Shown here: one piece after another, positions 53,832 to 64,000 of the stretch
Numbering within the stretch: position 1 is the stretch's first letter
Layout of the letters: every line of letters begins with the position of its first letter
Assembly: GCA_003508835.1 (NCBI GenBank)
Contig: PUFA01000003.1
Coordinates: 9,649,501-9,713,500 of the forward strand
From: Eonycteris spelaea
Taxonomy: Eukaryota > Chordata > Mammalia > Chiroptera > Pteropodidae
Reading direction: 5' to 3'
DNA: 64,000 nt
Made by a program: the position numbers and the translations under genes
Notes under the pieces: model-generated
What the model was told of the DNA's origin: nothing
Databases searched by the model: none
What the model saw: the letters and a program-made list of their open reading frames with translations, nothing else

Positions 53832-54614
53832 CCACGGTAAGATACCACCTCACACTGATCAAGATAATAGTTTTTTAAAAAAAAAATAAAGTGTCGGTGA
53901 CGATGTGGAGAAACTGGATCCCTGTTGCCCCCCCACACTGTTGGTGGGATGTAAAGTGGGATGTCAACTACGGCAAAGGGTATGGCAGTTCCTCAGAAAA
54001 ATCAAAAATGGGATTACCATTGGATCCCAAGTCCACTTCTGCGTGTATATACAAAAGAATTGAAAGCAGGGTCTTGAAGAGAGCTTTGCACACCCATGTA
54101 GCAGCACTATTCACAATGGCTTAAATAGGGGAGCAAACTGGGTGTCCATTGTCTGATGAACGGATAAGCAAAATGGGGTGTATACATATTGGAATATTAT
54201 TCAATCTTTAAAAGGAAGAAAAATCTGACATACACTGTAACACAGATGAACCTTGAGGACGTTATGCTAAGTGAAATACATCAGTCACAAAAAGACAAAT
54301 ACTGTATGTATGATTCCGCTTACAGAGAGACAGAGTAGTCAAATACATAGAGACAGAGAGTAGAATGGTGGTGGCCAGGGGCCGGGGGGAAGGGAGGAAT
54401 GGGGAGTTATGGTCTAATGGATATAGAGTCTGGGTTTTACAAAATGGAGAGAGTTATGGAGATGGGTGGTGGTGATGTCTACCAAAACTCGAGTATATTT
54501 AACACCGCTGCACTATATACTTAAAAATGGTCAAGATAGTAAATTTTATGTTATGTGTATTTTACCACAATAAAAAAAAAAGTGAACTCCCCTGCCATAA
54601 AACCTTTAAAAAAA
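53832..54614 (+). mobile_element. L1 3' insertion (5'-truncated) with short 3' transduction
   Basis: It opens at 'gataccacctcacactgatc' and ends at 'attttaccacaataaa' plus a 10-A tail (54,572-54,581). A further 26 bases containing 'cataaaacc' and a second short A-tail at about 54,608-54,614 follow. It is flanked by 13-bp direct repeats that differ at one position. Confidence 0.88.
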
Positions 54615-54627
54615 ATGTGAAATAGAG

Positions 54628-54914
54628 ACAGAAGAGTTAGTGTCAGAGCAATATGACTGACTCAGTGGCATTGCTGGCTCTGAAGATGGAAGGGAGCCAC
54701 AAGCCAGCAGCCTCTACAAGCTGGAAAAGGTGAGAAAACAGATTATCCCCTAAAATCTGCGGAAGGGAACATAGCCCTACTGATGCCTTGATTTTAAGCC
54801 AGTGAGACTCATTTTAGACTTCAGACCTCCAGAATTCTAAGATAATAAATTTGTGTTTTTAAGCTACTAGTTTGTGTTAATTTGTTTACATTAGCAATAA
54901 GAAACTAATATAAT
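54628..54914 (+). mobile_element. MaLR-type LTR, 3' part
   Basis: It continues the LTR interrupted at 53,831: 'ggctctgaagatggaaggga', 'ttgattttaagccagtgaga', 'cagacctccagaattctaag', 'ataataaatttgtg' (with its poly(A) signal) and the end 'aagaaactaatata'. Confidence 0.8.
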
Positions 54915-54919
54915 GGTGG

Positions 54920-56330
54920 ATTACACTGATTAATTTTCAAATATTGAACTAGCATTGATTGCATCCTGGGAGGAAAAATCATTTATGGTGTATAATTCCT
55001 TTATAGATGGATAAATTCTGTTTGCTAATGTATGGTTAGGAGTTTTTGCATCTATATTCATGAGGGATGTTGGTCTGCAGATTTCTTTTCTGCGCTATTG
55101 TGTGTAATTTGGTAGCAAGTTAATGCTGACTTTAGCAGTGCTGAGAGAGAACTCTGTAGCACTAAACACATAAGAAAGAATGTTTCAAATCAATGTAAAA
55201 CCTCACAATGTAAGCTCCCTCCATTCATAAAAAGGGCTGGGAAGCATTCCCTGAAAGAAACGGGGTAGCATTAGTATAGAATTCTTCAGATGTTTGGTGT
55301 CTAGTTAAGCCATTGGATCTGTAAATTTCTTTTATAGGATTTAAAACTACGGATTCAATATCTCTAACAGTTATAGGGCTACTTAAATTATCTATTTTCC
55401 ATCAGGCAAATTTGGTAGTTTGTACTTTTTAAAAGAACTGGTTCACTCCATCTAAGTGTGTCAAGTTGTATGCAGTGCTTAATCCTTGATTAACCTTTTG
55501 ATGTATTCAGAGCCTGTAGTGATATTCCCTGTTTCCAGATATTGGTTAATTTCTTCTCTCTCTAATTTGTCAATCTTGCTAGAGGTTTGTCAATATTATT
55601 GATCTTTTCAAAGAATCTGTTTGGGTTTCACGGATTCATTTCTATTATTTTTTGCTTTCAGTGCCATTAAATTTCTACCCTTGTCTTTACTGTGTCTTAT
55701 TTTGCTTGCTTTGGGCTTAATTTGATCCGGTTTCTCCAGGTGGGATCTTACATTGATCTGAAACACTTTTTTAAGTGTCCAGTGGTATAGACGTCCCTCT
55801 TAGCACCACCTTGGCTGTAGCTCACATTTTGATGTTGTGTTTTCACTATCATTTAGTTCACTTTATTTTTAATTACTCCTGAGACCTCCTCTTTGACCCA
55901 TAGATTATTTAGAAGTGTACTATTTAGTTTTCAAGTGTTTGCAGACTTTTCTATTCGTGTTTCTGTTATTGATTTCTACTTCGAATCCATTATGGTTAAA
56001 AATACAATCTGTATGACATCAATTATTTTCATTCGTTAAGGTTTACGTTAGGACCCAGGATATGATTTACCTTGGTTAATGTTCCACGGGTGCTTGAAAA
56101 GAACGTATAGCTGTGTTTAGGTAGAATGTTCTAAAAATGTTAATTAGACTGTTTATTGATGATGATGTTGAATTGTATATCCTTGCTAATTTTCTAATTG
56201 TTCTTATTTTTTTTTTAACTTGTTCGGGTTGGGTAACTTTTCTTTTACTTTTATTACTTACACGTTTGTTTTTTTATATAGATATAATTTGTGATTGTCT
56301 CCGTTGTGTAGTTAAGGTTATATAACTTAT
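54920..56330 (-). mobile_element. L1 LINE fragment (ORF2 region), antisense
   Basis: The + strand reads as reverse-complement L1: 'gtatggttaggagtttttgc', 'catgagggatgttggtctgc', 'cctcctctttgacccataga', 'gatttctacttcgaatccat'. A stretch near 55,140-55,210 does not fit L1 and may be a small insertion. Confidence 0.8.
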
Positions 56331-58109
56331 ATGTAAAAATACTCATATAATTATAATAATTGTTTTTTGCTTGTAAACCTCAGCCCACACCAACCTACTC
56401 GAATAAGGAATCTCAGTGTTTGACACCCACTTACCTGTTCAGGCTGCTTACGTCACCTCTAAACATGTTCCATCACTCTCCCATCCCCCCCCACCACCAG
56501 TCTTGCCCTCCCAGCCTTCACCCACATCTGCTAATCTCAGAAGACCATGCCAAAGTGATTCTGCCACAACCACATTAAGACAACTCTCATCCTGGCATCT
56601 CAAAGCAAGAAGCTAAGTACAGGACAGTACCAACAGACGACCAGGCATTTTATCTCTCTACCCAGACTCTTCAATATGGAATCTGGCTCATGCCACCTAT
56701 CAAACAAACTTCTGAAACTTCTGCCAACCCAGTGGTTAGAGTCACATTGTGACAGTGGCTCATCCAGGAGCCTGGCAAGGAGTGAGGGACCAGGTTCTGT
56801 CCAAATGGAGGTGCGAGAGCAGGACCATCCGAGGTCCAGTCAGGAGAGAGAACATCACCTCTGAGCACCTTAGCTTCCAAGGTATCCAGGGCCCTGGGGG
56901 CCAAAGCCCCAAGAAGCCAGCACAGACTCCAGGGGCACCAGGCCTCGATATGGCAAAATCAAAGGCCACAGCAACCCAAACGCAAGGTTACATTCTCAAA
57001 TCAGAAAATAAGATCTTGGGCGAGCAGAGAACTGAATGCAGCCCACCCGATAATACGCAGCGCTGTCGGCCTCAGCCACCTTCCATCACAGCCAACCTTT
57101 CTTTACAGAACAACTTTGTCCAGAGGTAAAACAGAAAAAACAAATAAAAACCAATTAGCAGCCCGGCCCTCACTCCAAGAACGCAAGGCGTCTAACGAGC
57201 ACACAACCCACAGCTGGCGCACACTGGGCTCCCCACCCAGAAAGAGCGAGGGCTTAGTCAATTTAGTGCATTTCGTGCAGTAGTTTTTAATAAAGATAAA
57301 ACCATGCAGACACACATACATACACACACACAGCCTCTGACTCACAAGCACATGCAAAAAAAAAAACCCAAACCCACGTACTCACGCACATCCTTAGGGC
57401 CTGTTGTTTGTCCCAGCAGGCAGCTGCTGCCAGGTGTCTGAGTTCGTCCCAGGAGACCACTGCTGCCTGCTCCTGCAGCCTCGCCCCTGAAGCACAGCCT
57501 CAGTGCATTGTTCTCCTTCAACCCAGCCTGAGCATCGAGGGGGGGACTCAGAAAATGGTGGCATCAGGCCGTAGGCACTGCTGCCTCCACTGCCCTTCCA
57601 GAGGAAGCGGATCTCGTGGGATCTTGAGAGATATATGGGGGCTGGGAGGGAGTCCTGGAATGAACAACACCTGGGTGCCCCAGGTGCTGCGGTTCCTTAA
57701 AGAGTCTGGCTCACACCACCTACCAGCCAAACCCCAATTCTCATTACTGCCTCATCCGCTAACGGGTGCCTCCCTGGCTCTCTTAGGGTCCCAGTTCCTA
57801 GAGATCAATCCGATACGTAATATGCCCCTCGCTGGACGGAGGGCTGCATAAGGGAGGCCAGGGGGTGGTGAGAACCCACCCACCCCTCCTGGGTCGCATG
57901 TCCACCTCTGAACACCCCAGCTTTAAGGGCACAAGTGGCAGCTGCACAGGGACGAAGGCGCAGTGCTGGGCCGACTTGTGCAGCAGGCCCTGGGGAAGGA
58001 GCGCTCGCTCCGTGGCCGAGGTCCCTCTTCCCCCAGCCTGGGCCCCCCGCAGGTCTCTGTGGGTCTTTGGGGTTCTGGGAGGCACCCCATTTTCCCTCAC
58101 AATTGAATT
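56331..58109. other. Intergenic, unassigned, contains a diverged internal duplication
   Basis: I recognise no repeat family. A CA-rich microsatellite lies at about 57,309-57,340. Two segments (near 56,680-56,890 and 57,705-57,935) look like diverged copies of one another. A 147-codon + strand ORF (57,408-57,851) has no domain that I recognise. Confidence 0.45.
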
Positions 58110-58265
58110 GTCACACCGGGGATGCCCTTGGCATCAGACTCAAAGTCTGATCCATGTACTTGTTAGAAATCAAATTCTCGGGCCCACCCCAACCCCGCCC
58201 CAGACCTAATGTATTAGCAGCTCCGCGGTGGACTCTGATGCACTGAAATCTGTGTTAAAAGGATA
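58110..58265 (+). repeat. hAT-Charlie-type repeat fragment (MER58/MER5-like)
   Basis: 'aaatcaaattctcgggccca', 'gccccagacctaatgtatta' and 'actgaaatctgtgttaaaa' follow a common hAT-derived mammalian repeat. Confidence 0.5.
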
Positions 58266-60689
58266 ATTTTCAACTAAAAGTAAAACTATGACTCCAGTAG
58301 ATGTAAAACGCACACGTGTTAAAGATTTTATTTAATTCATTATTAATGAGAAAACCTGTAGGGTATTACAATCAGTTCAAAGAAGAATCCAAAGAACAGA
58401 TATATTTATACATCAAGAAGATTGAAATGCACTTGCAAACGAATCCAAAATTGGCTTTTCCACCTGGGTAGAGGTTTGTCCCAACAGCAGAAAGAATTCC
58501 TTTGCATGTCTATGATAAGGACCATTTGGCAATGCTATCAGCCACCTACAACTCAGAGTTATAAAATAGCACATCGGCAGTAGAAGGCCAGAATCAGATG
58601 ACCCCAAAGGGTGTGAGCTACACAACTCGCAGCTGTCACTACGGCACACGTTTTTTTCCTACATTGGAGAACCCCGGCTGATAGGACCCAACAGACTTTG
58701 GTCCCTCCGTGGCCTGGCCAGCTGGGGGCCACGCCCTCAGGAAGGCGCAAGGCAAGCCCTATTACGCTTCCTGGTGATGGGAGAGGCTCGGGCCGCCCTC
58801 AGGTCCATGTGTTGTTGTCACCTTGACAAGGACCTTGGATTCCCATGGTGCAGATCATCACAGCTTCAGAGTAAAACACCTCCAACTGCCTCCGAACACA
58901 CTGGGAATAAGCAATTTACTTAATTGGAGTCTGTGAAATAATTTGTTTCTAAAAGGAATGAATTTGCCAGGGAATACGCGGCTTTCATCACTGACAGACA
59001 TTACCAGACATCGCAGGTCTTTAGAACAAATAGCTACCGAAATGACTAGAATTGCCCCTAAAACCTTACGGCGTGGGGTGTTTAGGGCTCTCCACCTATT
59101 TTTAACAGTGGAAAGCAAGGAGTCAGAGCTGCTGGAGGAACCCAGCTTTTGTGAAAGCTACTGTGACCTGAGCAGGACTAGAGAGAGAACAGACTTGGGC
59201 ATGGGGCATGGCAGGGCTGGAAGCCATCCGCAGGAGCTGCAGTCAGCTGTCCCCTCTGTCCCCAACCTCCAGGCCCACCGTGTGTCACTGTGTTCGCCTT
59301 CTCTCAGCCTGGGCCCGCTCCCCCCTCTGCTCTGAGGTGGGAATGAGCTGCGGAATGAGGGCCAGGTGTGTTTCATGTACAGAAATGGCTCTCTGTGAGC
59401 CAGAGCAAGGCACGTGGATGGGGCCGGTGTCATTCCTGGATGAAACGATGTACCCCCAAAGCACCGAGAACTTCTCCGAGTGGAAAACATATCCCAAAGT
59501 GACCACACAATGCCCGACACACAAGTTCCTCAAGAAATGTGTTTAGCCGATCCTGAGGGCATTCATTAAGCCCTGCTCTTATGGAAACAACGCTCCACCC
59601 CACTTTAAACCTGGTGGAGGAAGTTTAGCCTCAGGCTTGAAACTGAACAGCTGATCTGGGCCCTGGGAAGGTTACGATGAATCAGGCAGGCTCAGTGCAG
59701 AATGTGCACAGGGCCCGTGGGAGCAGGCACTAGGGCCACAGGAGTCAGAGCTGGGGTGCGGAGGGCAGCAGGCAGGAAGGACAGTGCGCCTGGAGAGGTC
59801 AGGATGCTGATGGAGGGAGGGGCACAACCCTTCAAGCATCCATTTGTTTAGTGAACATATATCGAGCACCTACTACATACAAAGCTAAAATGGAAAAAAA
59901 GGTCATCTGGGAGCTTCTCAGTCTGGGTTCTATGGAACCCTAAAAGGTGTTCTGTGGAACATGGATACCCCAGTTACACAGGGCAACTCTGAGTTAGACA
60001 AACGTAGGCAAGTCTCTCTGGTTTTGCCGAGTCATTCTCACCAAAGGGGACCAGCGAGGGAAGCAAGGTGAAGGTGCCAGCTTCCGTGGGCAGAGCACCC
60101 TTTGTAGGAAATACCTATGAATGCAGTAGGGAGGGCTTCACTAGGTCAAACCCCGGCTTTCAAGGTAAAGGCTCTGGGAGGCTCCCCTGGGGCCCTGATG
60201 ACGTTCGAATAAATCCCTGATCCTGAGAGAGAAAGAGAGAGGGCAAGGACTCCTCACCTCTTCACAGTGTCTTTGGGGATTGGGGACCACGCCAGGGACC
60301 TTGGAGTTGGGGCTGGGGTCCTCCCCGCAGGGCAACTACAGCACTAGGAGCCTGTAATGAGGAGCCCCAGGCTTTTCCTCTGCAGGTGTTGCAGGTGTGC
60401 TGTGCGTGAGAGGCAGCAGGCCACATGGGCACAGCTGGGGTGCAGACCCCTTTTCATTATGGATTACTTTGTTTCAAGGCCACAGTCTGAGAAAGTTCTA
60501 GTGTAAAAGACAGAGGATGATGAAAAAGCTGGCTGAGGCTGTAGGGCTCCAACCTCCCCTCCCTCCCCCGCCAGGCTCCTCTCCCCAGGGTGGCCCCTGA
60601 GGAGTACAGGGGCCCCCTACAGGTCAGGGGGCTCCAAAGCAGATGGGCCGAGCTCCCTGTCACTTCCCCAAGTCAGGGCCCTCAGAGCA
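58266..60689. other. Intergenic, mostly unassigned
   Basis: Possible short repeat pieces lie near 59,838-59,885 ('tcgagcacctactacatac', L2/MIR-like) and 59,905-60,005 ('gggttctatggaaccctaaa', hAT-like). 58,300-58,560 and 58,850-59,110 are AT-richer than their surroundings and not obviously repetitive. I recognise no coding exon. Confidence 0.45.
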
Positions 60690-60830
60690 AGTCTTGTGTG
60701 GGGGTAGTCAGGTAGGCTTCCCTGAGGAAGTGAGGTGTAAGCTGAGACCTGAGAATGAGAAAGAGAGGGTTGGATGAAGAGCAGAAGAAAAAATGTGGGA
60801 GGCAGAGGAAACAGGGCCCTGAAGCACAGC
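60690..60830 (+). repeat. Ancient mammal-wide repeat fragment, L2-like
   Basis: 'ggcttccctgaggaagtgag', 'taagctgagacctgagaatg' and 'agggccctgaagcacagctc' fit the family at 19,725 and 53,225. Confidence 0.5.
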
Positions 60831-60873
60831 TCCATCGCAGGTCTCTCTCCTCACTTCGATCCTCTCAGTGGCT

Positions 60874-61293
60874 GTCGGGAGCCATTTTGAGACACTGAAG
60901 AAGTCACGTAGCTTATAGCCATAAAGCAGTTACTGAGACTGCTTAAACAATGGTTCAAGGAAGCAGGGATTTGAGTTAAACATTACTGACCCTGAAGGAG
61001 AGGTATGCCTCCTAAAGTAATCCTTATAAGATAGTGGAATGTTTTACAAATAGCTAGGATGTTTGTACCCTGAAGGAAGGATGTATAGGAACTTATGTAA
61101 ATGCCAGCATTCCTATGGTAATGTACCCTGTGCCTTGCTATTGTGTTCGAAAGAAATATAAGGGCTATGCTAAATAAACTCAAGGCTGCAGCATTGACTG
61201 TATGCCCTCCCGAAGCGCTTTCCTGTCTTCTTTTTTCCTTAGGCTTCACCCCCTCTTTAGGTGCTGTTCGACTTTAGCCGGCTGGCTCCGGCA
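60874..61293 (+). mobile_element. Solo LTR of a class II (ERV2, betaretrovirus-like) endogenous retrovirus
   Basis: The 420-bp element begins 'tgtcgggagccatt', a start typical of class II ERV LTRs, and ends '...ggctccggca'. It is flanked by a perfect 6-bp target duplication 'agtggc' (60,868-60,873 and 61,294-61,299). Six bases is the usual duplication length for class II ERVs. A TATA-like 'aaatataag' (61,154-61,162) and AATAAA (61,173-61,178) sit where an LTR promoter and poly(A) signal are expected. No internal retroviral sequence adjoins it, so it is a recombined solo LTR. The intact duplication suggests a younger insertion than the MaLR copies. Confidence 0.85.
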
Positions 61294-61429
61294 AGTGGCT
61301 TCTCACGACTGTTGCCCAGCAAGGCCCATACTTCTCACCTGGGCCTCGATTCCCAGGCCAAGTCTTTCTGCCAGATTTCTCTCCTCCTGCTCAGAACCCA
61401 GCTAGATGGGCTGTTTGTTGTTGTTTAAT

Positions 61430-61546
61430 GCCTATAGCACCTGGTCTTCCTAGGTGGTCTCCCATCCAAGCACTAATCAGGTCTGACTCTGCTTAGCTTC
61501 TAAGATCAGACAAGATCGGGCATCTTCAGGGTGGCATGGGGTAGAC
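61430..61546 (-). pseudogene. Full-length 5S rRNA-derived retrotransposed copy (5S-SINE-like)
   Basis: Read on the minus strand, it starts 'gtctaccccatgccaccctg' at 61,546 and runs through the complete 5S sequence to 'ggtgctataggc' at 61,430. An A/CA-rich tail (61,413-61,429) follows. The 11-bp direct repeats 'ctagatgggct' (61,402-61,412) and 'ctaaatgggct' (61,546-61,556) flank it with one mismatch. The 5S box A and box C regions are recognisable but mutated. It is either a 5S SINE of the fruit-bat type or a 5S retropseudogene. Confidence 0.88.
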
Positions 61547-61879
61547 TAAATGGGCTATTCTTGTCCCAGAGCCTGCGTCCCCAGCTCTGTGCCTTTGTCC
61601 TGGTGCTGGGGTCCCCAGAACCACCCTTTCCTCTCATCGCCACCTGTTCAAATCCTTCCCTCAGTGTTGGTTCTGAGTGAGATGGAGCAGGCACACTCCA
61701 ACCTGTCTGTCCCACCAAAATGCAAGTATACACCCTGGACAGGATGCATAAGGCAGCTATCTGAGGACTCTTAAAAGTACTTAGTAGTAGATGGATTGGG
61801 GAAGGAGCGTGGAATGTGAAGTTTGCCGGCGCCCGAGGTGAGTTGGCCACATCTGTTCTCCAGTATTCCCCAGCCTGGC

Positions 61880-62240
61880 CTCCAGGCAGCCTGAAATCTG
61901 CAAGTGAATCTGGGTAGCCATGGTTGTGACCTGGGCAGCGAAGGCTTGATCAGCAGTTTGATTCCAGCTGGTCTCATTGAAGACGTCTTACTAAATACAT
62001 CAGCATCAGTGACTCAACTGTCCCACCTGCAGCTGGCAATTCATTGCCACGGTTTGATGACCACAGTGGGAGTCTGTAACCTGCCAGTCCAGAGTCTTCC
62101 CTTAGCCGGCCAGATATCCAGGCCACTGGTAACAGCTCAGAGTCAGCAAACAGTAGTGAAGTTCATCAAGGGGATTACTGACTAGGGCATTCAGGACTGC
62201 TGTGAGCTCCGTCCCCTGAGTGAACATCAATCACAGTCAC
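61880..62240 (-). pseudogene. Possible decayed retroviral pol (RNase H-like) remnant, antisense
   Basis: Short stretches on the minus strand, spread over shifting frames, resemble the RNase H part of endogenous retroviral pol. The best are around 62,105-62,165 and 61,945-61,985. Stops and frameshifts are frequent and there is no continuous ORF. The match is from memory and weak. The region up to about 62,560 may belong to the same remnant. Confidence 0.3.
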
Positions 62241-63529
62241 TTTCTGTTTCACGGAGAGGGTGTCAGGCTGCTGCAACAGGGCCCTATAGGTCATAGACTT
62301 TGCTAAAAGTGCCCTGGGCCCAGGAGTTACAGGACTCTTTGCGAACCGAGGACCTCACTGAGTTAGTTAGTGGCTTTGCTCCCAGGGCTGTGGTGGGAGT
62401 GTTGTTTCCCCGAAAGGAGTCAATGTCACTTTTCCATGTAAAGCTGAGAAGCTGGCAGGGCCGGGCCAACTGGCTCTTGAATATGCCGTTTCCTTTTGAG
62501 CAGAGGGGGCTGTTTGGCTCTTTCCACCTTGTTAGTCACTGAGTTTGAGTTGATTTACCCCAAAAAGAGGATGTCAGGTCAAAGAGTCACAAGGCATCCA
62601 TGGGTCAGGGATGCAGTTTCAAGAAGAGCTTGGAAATAATTTCCCTTATAACAAACACAAAAGTGTACTCGGCATCTTGCCCGGCAGTGGCGCTGTTATA
62701 CCAGAAAATGCCTCTGAGTAGCTGGGCATTAAATCTTTAAAACTGATTTCTCTTTCTCTTTTGGAATTCTGTAGTTTCTGCTGTACCAGGGATGGTTTAG
62801 GAGAGGAAAAGGTTGGGGGGGGGGGGGGGGTCTACACGTACCTCTAGCCCTTCTGTATATGCAGCGATCCCGGGTAGGAGAATCCACTCTGACGCTTGCA
62901 GGACGGGAAGTGCAGACACAGAACTCATTAGTTCTTACTACCCGTTCAGCAGTGAAACCACGAAAACACGCGGTGAACTGACCCATAGGTCCCCGCCTAT
63001 AAGGCCACTCTGAATTTTCTTCCCTTCTGCAAACTTTGCCAAAACCCCACCAATTGAATTCGGGAGTCGTTTTTTTCTCCACGAGAGCATGGACCAATGA
63101 GTCTAACGTGCACACGAGGCAGGGACTACAGTATGAGTCCCTGACACCAGGGGACAGTGTGATCCCCTGGCTGTGAGCTCAGGGAGCCAAAGCACCAGTG
63201 GAGGCTGGCCCACGGGGGACAGTGGAAGCAGCAGAAAGGAAATTTAATGTCAGCCTGTTTCCTCCCTTCCTCCAGGGTCTATACCTGAGCGTGGGCATTT
63301 CTTCCTCCCACCGGCAGGTGTAGGGGCCCCATGCATCTTTATTCCGCTAGGCGGGCCACCACCTTCCAACCTGCAGTCTTGGGTGCGTGTCCAGTGCTGA
63401 GAAATGGCCTAGACAAGAACGGCCAGGGCTTTGCAGTCCTGGCACACACAATAGGAGATGGAGGAGAGCAAGCAGCTCAAATTGGCTCCCCCCACATGAA
63501 AAAAATGATACAAAGAGAAACTGTCAAAA
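62241..63529. other. Intergenic, unassigned, with a long G-run
   Basis: A run of 16 G occupies 62,815-62,830. A 128-codon minus-strand ORF (62,729-63,115) crosses this run as poly-Pro and has no domain. I recognise nothing else. Confidence 0.45.
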
Positions 63530-64000
63530 ATAGAGCAGATAACTTTAAAATGGAACACTTTTTAAAAGTTTAAGTAATACAGAGATAGGAAAGGGGTAAC
63601 GGAGGAATGAGAAACAGGTGGAACAAATAGAAAATAATTAAATGGACAACCTAGATTTAAACATATCGTCAACTACATTAAACTGAAGTAATGACGTGAA
63701 CACACTAAAGAAAGAGAATAGCAGAATGGATTTTTAAAAAATGACCCAACTGCATGCCATCTACAAGAAACTCTCTTCAAATATTATGATATAGGTAGGT
63801 TAAAAAAAGTATGAACAAAACTATACCACGGAAGCCCTGACAAACCAAAGCGAGGGAGACTATATTAATGTCAAAGAAAACTTCAGAGCAAAGAAAATTA
63901 CCAAGTTAAAGAGAGACATTACATATTAATAGAAGAACCAATTCACCAAGAAGGCATAACAATCCTGAAGATATGAGCACCTGAGAATAGAGATTCAAAA
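63530..64000 (+). mobile_element. L1 LINE fragment (ORF2 endonuclease region), runs off the window
   Basis: 'atgccatctacaagaaactc', 'cttcagagcaaagaaaatta' and 'caattcaccaagaaggcata' are sense L1 ORF2 landmarks. The element continues beyond 64,000. Confidence 0.75.

Noticed and set aside
57408..57851. 147-codon + strand ORF in GC-rich intergenic sequence
   Set aside because: No recognisable domain, promoter or splice pattern, and overlapping ORFs of similar size occur on both strands. It is as expected from GC-rich sequence poor in stops.
36411..64000. MIR187 or another microRNA gene known downstream of GALNT1 in human
   Set aside because: I looked for the mature sequence as I remember it and saw no match. 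In human it lies much farther from GALNT1 than this window reaches.
1..64000. CRISPR array, bacterial-type operon or phage module
   Set aside because: The window is clearly mammalian nuclear DNA, and no regularly spaced repeats or prokaryotic genes are present.

Overview
This window is mammalian nuclear DNA. It carries the 3' two thirds of one large intron-rich gene on the + strand, followed by about 27.6 kb of intergenic sequence built mostly from interspersed repeats. I recognise the gene as GALNT1, polypeptide N-acetylgalactosaminyltransferase 1. Nine coding exons (6,434 to 34,584) encode human-numbered residues about 105 to 559: most of the GT-A catalytic domain and all of the C-terminal ricin-type lectin domain. 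The promoter and the exons for the cytoplasmic tail, membrane anchor and stem lie upstream of position 1.

Region by region. 1-6,433 is the end of the intron before the first exon seen here, with MIR and L1 fragments. 6,434-17,288 holds six exons. 17,289-28,170 is a long intron with an MLT1 LTR, an ancient L2-like repeat, MER5A, a bat-type L1 3' end and a truncated U6 snRNA retrocopy. 28,171-36,410 holds the last three exons and the 3' UTR. The intron at 28,871-34,437 contains an unusual set of local direct and inverted duplications. 36,411-50,420 is L1-rich, with an RPS8 processed pseudogene and an LTR nested within an LTR. 50,421-64,000 is more GC-rich and contains an L1 inserted into an LTR, a solo class II ERV LTR with a perfect 6-bp target duplication, a full-length 5S rRNA-derived insertion, a decayed antisense retroviral pol remnant and the start of another L1.

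Organism. A placental mammal is certain. A bat, and within bats a fruit bat (Pteropodidae), is my best inference. It rests on an L1 3' segment of the type common in bat genomes and on two 5S rRNA-derived insertions that share non-CpG substitutions, as expected of the 5S-derived SINEs described in fruit bats. This is from memory and needs a database search.

Three of the nine exons carry net indels relative to the conserved coding frame: +1 at 6,487-6,491, +1 at 12,067-12,068, and -2 near 16,194-16,200. Splice sites and the other six exons are intact, so assembly or base-calling error is more likely than gene death.

I did not find a previously undescribed functional system. The most interesting structures are the template-switch-like patchwork in the last intron, the polyadenylated 3'-truncated U6 copy, and the 5S-derived insertions.
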